Shown: one piece after another, positions 1 through 14,539 of the stretch | How positions within the stretch are numbered: position 1 is the first letter of the stretch | Layout: each line of letters begins with the position of its first letter | DNA from: CAZZDK01 sp964652235 | GTDB taxonomy: Bacteria > Pseudomonadota > Alphaproteobacteria > UBA9219 | Direction: 5' to 3' | Assembly: GCA_964652235.1 (NCBI GenBank) | Contig: CAZZDK010000025.1 | Location: 1-28,085, forward strand | DNA length: 28,085 bases | Position numbers and translations under genes: made by a program | The notes under the pieces: generated by a model | Told to the model about the DNA's origin: nothing | Databases searched by the model: none | The model's input: the letters and a program-made list of their open reading frames with translations, nothing else

Positions 1-2509
<2,509 letters not shown>

Positions 2510-2542
2510 GAACGAATTGCACGCGAAAAGCGGGAGAAACAG

Positions 2543-6742
<4,200 letters not shown>

Positions 6743-6764
6743 GGGACGCTTCGTTTTTGAAGAT

Positions 6765-6802
6765 AAAAACCGGCGGCGGCGAGAGCTTGCCGCCGGTTTT
6801 TT
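6765..6802 (+). terminator. Intrinsic terminator after rpoBC
   Basis: The left arm AAAAACCGGCGGC (6765-6777) pairs perfectly with the right arm GCCGCCGGTTTTT (6789-6801) around an 11-nt loop, and a T-tract ends the structure. It starts 22 bases after the rpoC stop, so it closes the rpoBC transcript. Confidence 0.9.
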
Positions 6803-6861
6803 AGAGAGACGAGCGCACTTTTCAGCTCTCGACATCGGTCGAGCATTTGAACTTTATCTAA

Positions 6862-6905
6862 AAAACACAAAAGCCCCGCCACGAGGATAAGCCGCGGCGG
6901 GGCTT
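6862..6905 (-). terminator. Intrinsic terminator after recA
   Basis: On the minus strand, AAGCCCCGCC (6905-6896) pairs with GGCGGGGCTT (6880-6871), a 10-bp perfect stem, followed by TTGTGTTTTTT. It begins 24 bases after the recA stop. It is separate from the rpoC terminator, so the two convergent units each carry their own. Confidence 0.9.
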
Positions 6906-6929
6906 CGGTGGAGCTTAAGCCTCTTTTTT

Positions 6930-8024
6930 CTACGCTTCCTCCGCTTCGCCTTCCGTTTCGGTGCCGGCCATCATGGCTTCGGAAACGATCCCCGCGTTGG
7001 AGCGGATTTTGTTTTCGATCGCGGCTGCCACGTCCGGATTATCGCGCAGGAATTGCTTGGCGTTCTCGCGGCCCTGCCCGATGCGTTGCCCGTCATAGGC
7101 GAACCAGGCGCCGGATTTTTCCACTACGCCCGCTTGCACGCCGAGATCGATGAGCTCTCCCGTTTTCGAGATTCCCTCACCGTACATGATGTCAAACTCC
7201 ACGACGCGGAAGGGCGGGGCCATCTTGTTCTTAACGACTTTCACGCGCGTCTGATTGCCGACCACGGTGTCGCGGTCTTTGATGGCGCCGATGCGCCGAA
7301 TGTCGAGACGCACCGAGGCGTAGAACTTGAGCGCATTGCCGCCCGTCGTAGTTTCGGGATTGCCGAACATGATCCCTATCTTAAGGCGGATCTGGTTGAT
7401 GAAAATGACCATGCATTTCGATCGGGATATGGAGCCGGTCAGCTTGCGCAAAGCCTGGCTCATCAGGCGGGCCTGCAGGCCCACATGGCTGTCGCCCATT
7501 TCGCCTTCCAGTTCGGCGCGGGGAACGAGGGCCGCCACGGAATCCACGACCAGAACGTCGATGGCGCCGGAACGCACCAGCGTATCGGCGATTTCCAGCG
7601 CCTGTTCGCCCGCGTCGGGCTGGGAGATGAGAAGATCGTCAATATTGACCCCCAGCTTACGGGCATAGGCGGGATCGAGGGCGTGTTCCGCGTCCACAAA
7701 GGCGCAGGTGCCGCCGTTTTTCTGGGCCTGGGCGATGGCGTGCAGGGCGAGGGTGGTCTTGCCGGAGCTTTCGGGGCCATAGATTTCAATGATGCGTCCC
7801 TTGGGAAGACCGCCGATCCCCAGCGCGATGTCGAGACCGAGCGAGCCGGTGGAGATGACCTCGACCTCTGCCACGCCTTCCTGCGAGCCGAGTTTCATGA
7901 CGGAACCCTTGCCGAAGGCTCGCTCAATCTGGCTCAGGGCCGCCTCCAGCGCCTTTTGGCGTTCGCCGTCTTTGGCGGTTTCCTTTTTGACGATTTGCAG
8001 GTTGGGGGTATTTTTGGCGCTCAT
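6930..8024 (-). CDS. recA: Recombinase RecA
   Basis: RecA polymerises on single-stranded DNA, catalyses strand exchange and stimulates LexA self-cleavage in the SOS response. The 364-aa product has the normal length. Walker A is GPESSGKT at 83-90, the Walker B aspartate is D160 in VLVVDSVAALV, and the loop/monomer-interface blocks MSQALRKLTGSISRS and GGNALKFYASVRLDIRR are intact. The C-terminal tail is acidic (TEGEAEEA). The ATG at 8024 is preceded by AGGGAG on the minus strand. The gene is monocistronic in appearance: the upstream gene ends 135 bp away, a LexA box sits in that gap and a terminator follows. Confidence 0.99.
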   Translation of the reverse strand: MSAKNTPNLQIVKKETAKDGERQKALEAALSQIERAFGKGSVMKLGSQEGVAEVEVISTGSLGLDIALGIGGLPKGRIIEIYGPESSGKTTLALHAIAQAQKNGGTCAFVDAEHALDPAYARKLGVNIDDLLISQPDAGEQALEIADTLVRSGAIDVLVVDSVAALVPRAELEGEMGDSHVGLQARLMSQALRKLTGSISRSKCMVIFINQIRLKIGIMFGNPETTTGGNALKFYASVRLDIRRIGAIKDRDTVVGNQTRVKVVKNKMAPPFRVVEFDIMYGEGISKTGELIDLGVQAGVVEKSGAWFAYDGQRIGQGRENAKQFLRDNPDVAAAIENKIRSNAGIVSEAMMAGTETEGEAEEA

Positions 8025-8094
8025 GGGGGGCTCCCTGAAGAATCGGTTTGTTGCTCGTTTGTTCTCATGTAAACCATAATCGCGGAGGATGCAA

Positions 8095-8109
8095 GTTCTA
8101 TTTTTGTTC
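8095..8109 (-). promoter_or_regulatory. LexA (SOS) operator upstream of recA
   Basis: The minus strand reads GAAC-AAAAATA-GAAC (plus strand GTTC-N7-GTTC), an exact match to the direct-repeat LexA box of alphaproteobacteria. It lies 71 bp upstream of the recA ATG. Promoter elements here are less clear: TTGCAT-N17-TACATG just downstream, or an upstream TTGAGG with an AT-rich -10 overlapping the box, are both possible. SOS control of recA is the expected function. Confidence 0.85.
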
Positions 8110-8159
8110 CTTTTTATAAATCCTCAAGCGCCGGGTGCGAACCTGGCAGTTTGGTTGGA

Positions 8160-8987
8160 TTACGCCCGGTTTTCTTTCTTTCTCATAAAGACCCCGAAAG
8201 GTGTGGGGCCTGTACGGCCCTCCCACGTGGCGATCAGATTGTCGAAATGGTCGGGCACATAGCCAGGCCCCATAATCTTCTCAAGAGGGAAACTGAAGGG
8301 CGCGTTGGGCAACACTTTGACGTGGTGGGTTTCGGCAAAACGCAGGGGGATGGAAGTGGAGAGGCCCGGCTTAAAACAATCGTGCAATTCGACGATGACG
8401 TCCATTTTGAGCAGATCCGGGTATTTGCGCGGGTCGAGCAGCTCGTCTTCGCTGCTTTCGACGTCCATGAACAAAAGGGTTTCCGAATCCGCAAAGAGGG
8501 AAGAATCTTCGCCCTTAAAACGTTCGGCGATGACGATGCGGTCTTCTACGCCGTTGGCCTCGGCCATTTTTCCGCACAACTCGCGGGCTTCGGGATCGAT
8601 GTCGTAGGCGTAGATTTTCGCGTCGGGCATACGCAAGGCCAGGCCGACGGCATAATAGCCGTAAGAACAGCCGACATTCACAATGTTCCTGTATTTTTTG
8701 GCAATCACTTCCTCGACGACGCCGTGAAGCTCCCACTCATAGGTTCCCAGAAGAGCGGGGGCGAAATGGCGATTCATGGCTTCTCTTACGAGCTTCATGC
8801 CGCGAAACGGGCCGGAGAAAACCTTGTCGCCCAGACGCAGGACCAAAAGCTGGCTTAATACAATTCCCTGAAGGGCGGTCAAAATTTCCCAAACGCGCCG
8901 CATACGGATGTGATCGGGCTCGTTCGATTCCCAATAGGGTTTGGTCAGGCGCACGAATTCGGGACCGAGGTCGGGGAGAAAAAACAT
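8160..8987 (-). CDS. Class I SAM-dependent methyltransferase, unknown substrate
   Basis: This 275-aa protein has a Rossmann-type methyltransferase core. The glycine-rich SAM loop is IVNVGCSYGYY at about 102-112, and the acidic ribose-binding strand is IYAYDIDPEA with D129 or D131. Later blocks are FMDVESSEDELL and DVIVELHDCF. The first 90 residues (charged, with VWEILTALQGIVLSQLLVLRLGDKVFSGPFRGMKL) look like a family-specific cap. The layout resembles small-molecule or glycan methyltransferases, but I do not recognise the family and cannot name a substrate. The ATG at 8987 has AAGGAT upstream. It is 38 bp after pepP and last in the long minus-strand gene set. I saw no convincing terminator after it. 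Confidence 0.75.
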   Translation of the reverse strand: MFFLPDLGPEFVRLTKPYWESNEPDHIRMRRVWEILTALQGIVLSQLLVLRLGDKVFSGPFRGMKLVREAMNRHFAPALLGTYEWELHGVVEEVIAKKYRNIVNVGCSYGYYAVGLALRMPDAKIYAYDIDPEARELCGKMAEANGVEDRIVIAERFKGEDSSLFADSETLLFMDVESSEDELLDPRKYPDLLKMDVIVELHDCFKPGLSTSIPLRFAETHHVKVLPNAPFSFPLEKIMGPGYVPDHFDNLIATWEGRTGPTPFGVFMRKKENRA

Positions 8988-9025
8988 GAGACGATCCTTT
9001 TTGCCGAAAGGCGGATAGATGTTTT

Positions 9026-10837
9026 CTAAACTTCCGCCGTGGCCGTTTCAAGCCAGGCGGCGGTTTGCGCGTCCAGTTGGGGGCGCAGGGTCTTGAGAAC
9101 GCGGGCGTGATAAACATTCAACCAGACCCGTTCTTCCTTAGTCAGCAAATCAAAAGCAAGAGCGCGGCGGTCGAAAGGCGCGAGGGTCAGGGTTTCAAAG
9201 CCGAAGGTTTTTTTGTCCGGATCGCCCAGACCGGCGATCTCGACGACAAGCTGAAGGTTTTCAAGGCGTATGCCGTAATGTCCGGCCTTGTAGTAGCCCG
9301 GTTCGTTGGAAAGGACCATGCCGGGCTTGAGGGGGGTATCGCCACGGCGCGAAATGCTTTGCGGTCCTTCATGCACGCATAGATAACTGCCTACGCCGTG
9401 GCCGGTGCCGTGGCCGTAATCAAGTCCCTCGGCCCATAAGAATTGCCGCGCCAGAACGTCGAGTTCTGCGCCGGTCGTGCCTTCGGGAAAGCGAATGGAA
9501 GCCAGCGCGATCAGGCCCTTGAGAACGCGGGTGTAACGGTCGCGCATCTCCGCCGAAACCGTTCCTATGGGGATCGTGCGCGTTACGTCGGTCGTGCCGT
9601 CCAGGTAATGCCCGCCGCTATCGACCAAAAGGAAAGAGCCGGAAACGACGGGCGCGTTCGATGTGGCGTCGGCCCTGTAATGCACGACCGCGCCGTTCGG
9701 CCCCGCGCCCGCGATGGTCTCGAAACTGGGGCCTTTGAACAGGTTGCCCTCGGCGCGGAAGGCGAGGAGCTTTTCCTCAACCGAAAGTTCGCTCAGGCGG
9801 CCTTCGGGGGCCTGACTGTCGATCCAGGCCAAAAACTTCACGAGCGCTGCGCCGTCGCGCCGATGCGCCGCCCTCATACCTTCAATTTCGGTCTCGTTCT
9901 TGCAGGCCTTGGGCAGGGCGCACGGGTCCTCGCCTCTTTCCACTTCGCAGCCCGCGTGGCGCAGGAGGGAGAGGATGAAATAAGGCGTTTTGTCCGGGTC
10001 GAGCAGAACGCGGCTTTGCGCTTCTCCCAGGCGGAAGAGGGCGCCCGCGAGATCGCCTTCCTCGTGGCGCGTGACTTCATAGCCGATCGCCTCGTCCAAG
10101 GAAGCCGAGGCCTTGCGCGGATCGACGAACCAATCGACGCTGCCGTCGGCGCGCGCAATGGCCGTGCTGAGGGGCAGGGGGGCCAAAGGCACGTCGCCGC
10201 CACGCACGTTCAAAAGCCAGGCGATAGAGGAAGGATCGGTCAAGATGGCCGCGTTGGCGTTCTTTTTTCTAAGAATGGCCCCTATTTCCGCTCTTTTCGC
10301 CGCCGCGCTTTTGCCCGCATAGGCCGTCTCGTGCGGGACGATGGGCGCGAGAAGGGCGGGCGGCCTGTCCGTCCAGAGCGGATCGACGGGATTTTCCTCC
10401 ACGGGGGCCAGGCTGGCGTTGCGCTTCAAAAGAGCCGCCTCGATTCTTTCGATCTGACGGACCGAATGCAGGCGCGGATCGAAGCCGATTTTCATGCCCG
10501 CGCAGGCCCGGTCCGTCAGCCAGTCCGTCGGCGCCGTTTGCGCCACGTCGAAAATCTCGTAAAGCTCGCGCGGCACCTGCCTTGCCGCCTGAAGCGTATA
10601 GCGGCTGTCGGTGAAAAAGGCCGCCTGGTCCAAAAGAACGGCCAAAAACCCGTAGGTTCCCGTAAACCCCGTCATAAAAGCGAGCCGTCGCGCGCGGGGC
10701 GGGACGTATTCGCCCAGATATTCGTCCGAAAGGGGGACGAGAAAACCGTCAAGCCCCTGCGCCTTGATCGCCGCGCGAAGCGCCGCGAGCCGTTCCGGAA
10801 AAGGGGAGAAGGGAGACTGATTCATAAAGGCCATCAT
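9026..10837 (-). CDS. pepP: Xaa-Pro aminopeptidase (aminopeptidase P, M24B), long form
   Basis: This metallopeptidase removes N-terminal residues preceding proline. The M24 'pita-bread' ligands are all visible: two Asp in VDSGGHYLDGTTDVTRT, His in GHGTGHGVGSYL, Glu in NEPGYY and Glu in GIRLENL. At about 603 residues it is the long, three-domain form, with two creatinase-like N-terminal domains (LAALRAAIKAQGLDGFLVPLSDEYLGEYVPP near the start), rather than the ~440-aa E. coli type. The frame is open to 10975, but those first residues read as prmA in another frame. I choose the ATG at 10837, which overlaps the prmA stop as ATGA. The ATGs at 10834 and 10825 are alternatives. The symbol is given by family, not by close orthology. 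Confidence 0.93.
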   Translation of the reverse strand: MMAFMNQSPFSPFPERLAALRAAIKAQGLDGFLVPLSDEYLGEYVPPRARRLAFMTGFTGTYGFLAVLLDQAAFFTDSRYTLQAARQVPRELYEIFDVAQTAPTDWLTDRACAGMKIGFDPRLHSVRQIERIEAALLKRNASLAPVEENPVDPLWTDRPPALLAPIVPHETAYAGKSAAAKRAEIGAILRKKNANAAILTDPSSIAWLLNVRGGDVPLAPLPLSTAIARADGSVDWFVDPRKASASLDEAIGYEVTRHEEGDLAGALFRLGEAQSRVLLDPDKTPYFILSLLRHAGCEVERGEDPCALPKACKNETEIEGMRAAHRRDGAALVKFLAWIDSQAPEGRLSELSVEEKLLAFRAEGNLFKGPSFETIAGAGPNGAVVHYRADATSNAPVVSGSFLLVDSGGHYLDGTTDVTRTIPIGTVSAEMRDRYTRVLKGLIALASIRFPEGTTGAELDVLARQFLWAEGLDYGHGTGHGVGSYLCVHEGPQSISRRGDTPLKPGMVLSNEPGYYKAGHYGIRLENLQLVVEIAGLGDPDKKTFGFETLTLAPFDRRALAFDLLTKEERVWLNVYHARVLKTLRPQLDAQTAAWLETATAEV

Positions 10838-11748
10838 GCTCCGGAAGACGCTCGTAGCGCAAGCGCGGTCCATTCGCCCAGACGCAATCTTTTCACAAGG
10901 AAAAGTCCCTGGGCGCGATGGGCGGCGAGGACGGCATTGGTCTGGCGCTGGAGGATGCCCGAGAGAACGGCCCATCCGCCGGGCTTCAGATGGGGTCTGA
11001 TATCTTTAGCCATCAGGCAAAGGGGACGGGCGAAGATGTTGGCCATGACGAGATCGTAAGGCCCCTCTTGCCCGACAAGCAAATCGCGATAGCCGAGCGA
11101 AGTCTTTACTCGAACAAAATCTTTTAACCCGTTGGAAAAGCTATTTTCCTTGGCAATCTTTATAGAGGGAGGATCGCTGTCGATCCCAAGCGCGCGGCCG
11201 CGTGAGGCCTTGCAAAAGGCCATCGCCAGAATGCCCGAACCGCAGCCCATATCGAGCGCCGACCACTTTCCCGCTTGCGGGCTTTTCTTGAGAATCTCAT
11301 GCAGAAGAAGAAGGCAGCCGCGCGTGGTCGGATGCTCGCCCGTGCCGAAGGCGGAGGTGGCGTCGATCTGCAAGGCGAGGCGCGGATTTTTGATTTTGTC
11401 TTTATGCGCCGCGCCGAAAATCGTCCACCTTGCGACGGGCAGAGGCGGAAAATCCTGCGCGACCTTTTTGATCCAGTCGAGGTTCGGGGTAGGGGACGCG
11501 GAAAAAACGAAGGAAGAGGAACGTCTCGCCGCCGCCAGAGCCAGAACGATACGCGCGCGCAGAGCCGCTTCGTCCGGCGGCGCGTCGAGCAGAAGTTCGA
11601 CGCTTGCCGTTTCCGCGCGCGGCAGCGCGAAGGTCGAGACGGAAAGCGCGCCGTCCGTCAATGCGTTTTCGACGGCCTGCGCGTCGTCAGGGGCGCAAAC
11701 GACGCGAACGTTCCAGAGAGAAGGAGAAGGCAAGAGCCGCCCCTTCAC
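10834..11748 (-). CDS. prmA: Ribosomal protein L11 methyltransferase
   Basis: PrmA trimethylates ribosomal protein L11 using SAM. The hallmark AFGTGEHPTTRGCL lies at about 133-146, followed by the SAM loop LDMGCGSGILAMAF (165-178) and LGIDSDPPSI. The catalytic-loop segment is VMANIFARPLCLMA, where most homologues have NILA. The N-terminal part (SLWNVRVVCAPDDAQAVENAL) matches the small substrate-recognition domain. The frame is open upstream to 12081, but that part is antisense-like filler inside accC. I choose GTG at 11748, which gives 304 aa (E. coli 293) and overlaps the accC stop by 4 bases (GTGA), implying coupled translation. The stop overlaps the pepP start. Confidence 0.93.
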   Translation of the reverse strand: MKGRLLPSPSLWNVRVVCAPDDAQAVENALTDGALSVSTFALPRAETASVELLLDAPPDEAALRARIVLALAAARRSSSFVFSASPTPNLDWIKKVAQDFPPLPVARWTIFGAAHKDKIKNPRLALQIDATSAFGTGEHPTTRGCLLLLHEILKKSPQAGKWSALDMGCGSGILAMAFCKASRGRALGIDSDPPSIKIAKENSFSNGLKDFVRVKTSLGYRDLLVGQEGPYDLVMANIFARPLCLMAKDIRPHLKPGGWAVLSGILQRQTNAVLAAHRAQGLFLVKRLRLGEWTALALRASSGA

Positions 11749-13085
11749 TTCATGCCCAGGAACGTCTCCAGCCAATGGATGTCGTAATCGCCGTTGATGA
11801 AGTCCGGCTGGCTGATGATGCGCTGATGCAGGGGCAAAGTGGTCTTCACGCCGCCGATGACGAACTCTTCGAGCGAGCGGCGCAGGCGCAAAAGGCATTC
11901 GTTGCGGTTCGTGCCGTGCACGATAAGCTTGGCGATCATGCTGTCGTAGTGGGACGGGATTTTGTAGCCTTCGTAAAGGGCGCTGTCCACGCGCACGCCC
12001 AAGCCGCCCGGCGCGTGAAAGCCCTGGATTTTTCCCGGCGAGGGGATAAAGGTTTCCGGGTCTTCGGCGTTGATGCGGCATTCGATGGCGTGGCCGCTGA
12101 AGACGATGTCTTCCTGCTTGTAGCTTAAGGGCAGGCCCGCCGCCACGCGGATCTGCTCGCGCACCAGGTCGATTCCCGTAATCATTTCAGAAATCGTGTG
12201 CTCGATCTGCAGGCGCGTGTTCATTTCGATGAAATAGAACGCGCCGTTCTCGTATAGAAACTCCATCGTTCCCACGCCGCGATAGCCCATCTTACGGACG
12301 ACGCTCGCGGCCAGCTCGCCGATCTTCTTGCGCTCGTCGGCGTTGAGACCCGGCGAGGGCGCTTCCTCCACGACCTTTTGGTGCCGCCTTTGCAGCGAGC
12401 AATCTCGCTCGCCGAAATGAACCGCGTTGCCGTGCGTGTCGCCTAAAAGCTGCACTTCGATGTGGCGGGGTTTTTGGAGATATTTCTCCATGTACATTTC
12501 GTCGTTGCCGAACGCCGCACGCGCCTCGCCTTTGGCGAGGTTGAAAGCCTCTTCCAGTTCGGCTTCGCTTTTCGCGACCTTCATGCCCTTGCCGCCGCCG
12601 CCCGCCGCCGCCTTGATGAGGACGGGATAGCCCGTCTCCTTGGCGACCGCGCGGGCCTCGTCGAGATTCTTCACCGCGCCGTCCGAGCCGGGGACCGTCG
12701 GCAGGCCCAGCGCCTTGACCGTCTGTTTGGCCGTTACTTTGTCGCCCATCAGGCGGATATGCTCAGGCGTCGGGCCGATGAAGGCGAAGCCGTGCTCTTC
12801 CACCATTTCCGCGAACGCCGCGTTTTCGGACATAAAGCCGATGCCGGGATGGATCGCGTCCACGCCCGTGATCGCGGCGGCGGTCAGGATCGCCGGAATG
12901 TTCAGATAACTGCTTTTTGCGGCGGGCGGGCCGATGCACACGCTTTCGTCCGCGAGGCGGACATACATCGCGTCTTCGTCGGCGGTCGAATGGACCGCGA
13001 CCGTGCGGATGCCCATCTCGCGGCAGGCGCGATGGATCCGAAGGGCGATTTCGCCGCGATTGGCGATGAGAATTTTTTCGAACAA
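11745..13085 (-). CDS. accC: Acetyl-CoA carboxylase, biotin carboxylase subunit
   Basis: Carboxylates the biotin carried by AccB, using ATP and bicarbonate, in the first step of fatty-acid synthesis. The 446-aa length is normal. Visible are the N-terminal FEKILIANRGEIALRI, the ATP-grasp glycine loop KAAAGGGGKGMKV, ERDCSLQRRHQKVVEEAPSP, EMNTRLQIEH with the catalytic Arg/Glu, and RVDSALYEGYKIPSHYDSMIAK. Two usually conserved spots differ from the common form: HPGIGFMSEN (often HPGYGFLSEN) and QIEHTISEM (usually QVEHPVTEM). The start is TTG at 13085, with AGAGGT upstream; no ATG lies nearby in frame before the conserved FEKILIANRG. It follows the unknown gene by 18 bp rather than accB directly. 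Confidence 0.97.
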   Translation of the reverse strand: MFEKILIANRGEIALRIHRACREMGIRTVAVHSTADEDAMYVRLADESVCIGPPAAKSSYLNIPAILTAAAITGVDAIHPGIGFMSENAAFAEMVEEHGFAFIGPTPEHIRLMGDKVTAKQTVKALGLPTVPGSDGAVKNLDEARAVAKETGYPVLIKAAAGGGGKGMKVAKSEAELEEAFNLAKGEARAAFGNDEMYMEKYLQKPRHIEVQLLGDTHGNAVHFGERDCSLQRRHQKVVEEAPSPGLNADERKKIGELAASVVRKMGYRGVGTMEFLYENGAFYFIEMNTRLQIEHTISEMITGIDLVREQIRVAAGLPLSYKQEDIVFSGHAIECRINAEDPETFIPSPGKIQGFHAPGGLGVRVDSALYEGYKIPSHYDSMIAKLIVHGTNRNECLLRLRRSLEEFVIGGVKTTLPLHQRIISQPDFINGDYDIHWLETFLGMK

Positions 13086-13103
13086 GTTTGACCTCTTGGC
13101 TCG

Positions 13104-13613
13104 TTACGGCCCGTCGATTTTGTTTCCCGGTTTTTTGATCGCCCGCTTCGGGAGCGCCTGCGCGAAAGGTTCAGGCGCCTTGTTGTCGCGGATGACAGAA
13201 AGGATGTCGTTGTGCGCTTTCACGAAGGCCGCGACGTCCGTTGTCGTGTTCAGGATTTGGACGGCGGCGTTGACGGCGGCGACGTGCTGGGGGGATTGGG
13301 CCAGCTCTTCCTTAAGCGCTTCGATTTCTCCCTCTTTTTTAAGTCGCTGGGGACTTTGGGGATTGAAGAACCAGTAGGCGAGGGAAATCACATTTCCGCC
13401 GCGCTCTTGCCTGGCGGGGCCTATGTGTTTCCTGAAAGGCTCGTTTCCCATACGCAGGACATAGGCTGCGCTCGCTTCGTCTTCGCCCTGTTTCGGCAGA
13501 CCCGCCGCCGCGTACCGCAGAACGAGGATATCCATCAGGCTGACCGGAAAATTGATGAAATCTTGCGCCAGGCGGGGAAGACGCGGCTCTTTTTGAAAAG
13601 CGGATTCCGTCAT
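13104..13613 (-). CDS. Unrecognised protein encoded between accB and accC
   Basis: This 169-aa protein has no family I recognise. It lies on the same strand as accB and accC, 20 bp after the accB stop and 18 bp before accC, with a good AAGGAAG ribosome binding site before the ATG at 13613. This makes it a real operon member and not a shadow. No signal peptide or membrane segment is visible. The N-terminal half has FINFPVSLMDILVLRYAAAGLP and YVLRMGNEPFRKHIGPARQ; the middle is a Lys/Glu-rich probable helix (RLKKEGEIEALKEELAQ); the C-terminal helix AAFVKAHNDILSVIRDN is followed by a basic, proline-containing tail (PKRAIKKPGNK). The frame continues upstream to 14342 through accB, but that extension is not protein-like. 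The role is unknown; a link to acetyl-CoA carboxylase is suggested only by position. Confidence 0.8.
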   Translation of the reverse strand: MTESAFQKEPRLPRLAQDFINFPVSLMDILVLRYAAAGLPKQGEDEASAAYVLRMGNEPFRKHIGPARQERGGNVISLAYWFFNPQSPQRLKKEGEIEALKEELAQSPQHVAAVNAAVQILNTTTDVAAFVKAHNDILSVIRDNKAPEPFAQALPKRAIKKPGNKIDGP

Positions 13614-13633
13614 GTTCGGCTTCCTTCGCTCGC

Positions 13634-14068
13634 CTATGCGATTACGACCAAAGGCTCGCCGAACTCGACGGGCTGCGCGTCGCTGACGAGAATCTGCGCA
13701 ACGGTTCCGGCCCTGGGCGCCTTGATGGGGTTCATGACCTTCATGGCCTCGATGATAAGAAGCGTATCGCCCGCCGAGACGCGATCGCCTGCCTTGATAA
13801 AAGGCGCGGCGCCGGGTTCGGGCGCAAGATAAGCCGTGCCGACCATCGGTGCCGTGACGGTTCCCCCATCCGGCGTGGCCTTGGCGGCGGGCGCTTCGGG
13901 CGTAACCGGAGGAGCCGCCAGGGGGGCTACGGCATGGACCGGCGCACAGGCCGCCACGCAGCGAATGCGTCTGTCGCCTTCCGCATATTCGATTTCGCTC
14001 AGGCCCGTTTCCTTGAGCATATCGGCCAGCGAGCGGACGAACGTCATATCGAGATCGAAGGGACTCAT
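13634..14068 (-). CDS. accB: Acetyl-CoA carboxylase, biotin carboxyl carrier protein
   Basis: Carries the biotin that is carboxylated by AccC and then used by the carboxyltransferase. The 144-aa protein has an N-terminal helical segment (FVRSLADMLKETGLSEIEYAEGDRRIRC), an Ala/Pro-rich linker at about 38-66, and a C-terminal biotinyl/lipoyl domain. The biotinylated lysine is K110 in IIEAMKVMNPI. The ATG at 14068 has AGAGGAAC upstream. It starts 12 bp after aroQ. accC is separated from it by a 169-aa gene, which is not the common arrangement. Confidence 0.97.
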   Translation of the reverse strand: MSPFDLDMTFVRSLADMLKETGLSEIEYAEGDRRIRCVAACAPVHAVAPLAAPPVTPEAPAAKATPDGGTVTAPMVGTAYLAPEPGAAPFIKAGDRVSAGDTLLIIEAMKVMNPIKAPRAGTVAQILVSDAQPVEFGEPLVVIA

Positions 14069-14080
14069 CGTTGGTTCCTC

Positions 14081-14527
14081 TTAAGAAGAAAGTTTCTCGG
14101 CCAGGCCCCGGATCGCGAGCGCGTAGCCTTGGATGCCGAAACCGCACAAGATGCCCGCGGCCACCGGCGAAAGGGTGGAATGATGCCGGAATGATTCGCG
14201 GGCGAAGACGTTCGATATATGGACCTCGACGACCGGAATCCCGATCATCTTGATCGCGTCGGAAAGGGCCACCGACGTGTGCGTATAGGCGGCGGCGTTC
14301 AGGACGATCCCGTCGAAAGCGCCGGGCGCGTCCTGAATCCATGTCACAAGCTCGCCTTCATGATTGCTTTGGCGGCACGTGACGGCAAAGCCGAGTTCCG
14401 AAGCGGTCTTCGCGCACAGGGCCTCGATGTCGGCCAGCGTCTGCTTGCCGTAAATCTCAGGCTCCCGCGTGCCAAGCCTGTTTAGGTTGGGACCGTTCAG
14501 GACAAGGATTTTTCGCGTCTGCGTCAT
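14081..14527 (-). CDS. aroQ: 3-dehydroquinate dehydratase, type II
   Basis: Converts 3-dehydroquinate to 3-dehydroshikimate in the shikimate pathway. The 148-aa length is normal for the dodecameric type II enzyme. Visible are LNGPNLNRLGTREPEIYG with the active-site Arg21 and Tyr26, SNHEGELVTWI, LNAAAYTHTSVAL with Asn77 and His83, and VEVHISNVFARESFRHHS with His103 and Arg110/Arg114. The ATG at 14527 follows only a weak ribosome binding site. It lies 12 bp after the DsbA-like gene and 12 bp before accB, an order common in alphaproteobacteria. Confidence 0.97.
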   Translation of the reverse strand: MTQTRKILVLNGPNLNRLGTREPEIYGKQTLADIEALCAKTASELGFAVTCRQSNHEGELVTWIQDAPGAFDGIVLNAAAYTHTSVALSDAIKMIGIPVVEVHISNVFARESFRHHSTLSPVAAGILCGFGIQGYALAIRGLAEKLSS

Positions 14528-14539
14528 CGCGAGACTTCG

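Noticed and set aside
7053..8072. Open plus-strand frame opposite recA
   Set aside because: It is fully antisense to an unmistakable recA, with composition typical of shadow frames and no ribosome binding site of note.
8125..8172. Possible terminator hairpin after the methyltransferase gene
   Set aside because: The stem has mismatches (GCCAGGT/ACCCGGC) or a long loop (CCGGG/CCCGG), and no clean T-tract follows.
9443..11059. 538-codon plus-strand frame opposite the aminopeptidase P gene
   Set aside because: Arg-rich composition, no recognisable domain, and the minus-strand gene has all its metal ligands.
11749..12081. N-terminal extension of prmA
   Set aside because: It lies wholly inside accC and reads as Arg/His-rich filler; starting at GTG 11748 gives the normal family length.
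13104..14342. A 412-codon fusion reading covering accB and the unknown gene
   Set aside because: The upstream part is an out-of-frame reading of accB and aroQ. Only the last 169 codons, which start with a good ribosome binding site, look like a protein.
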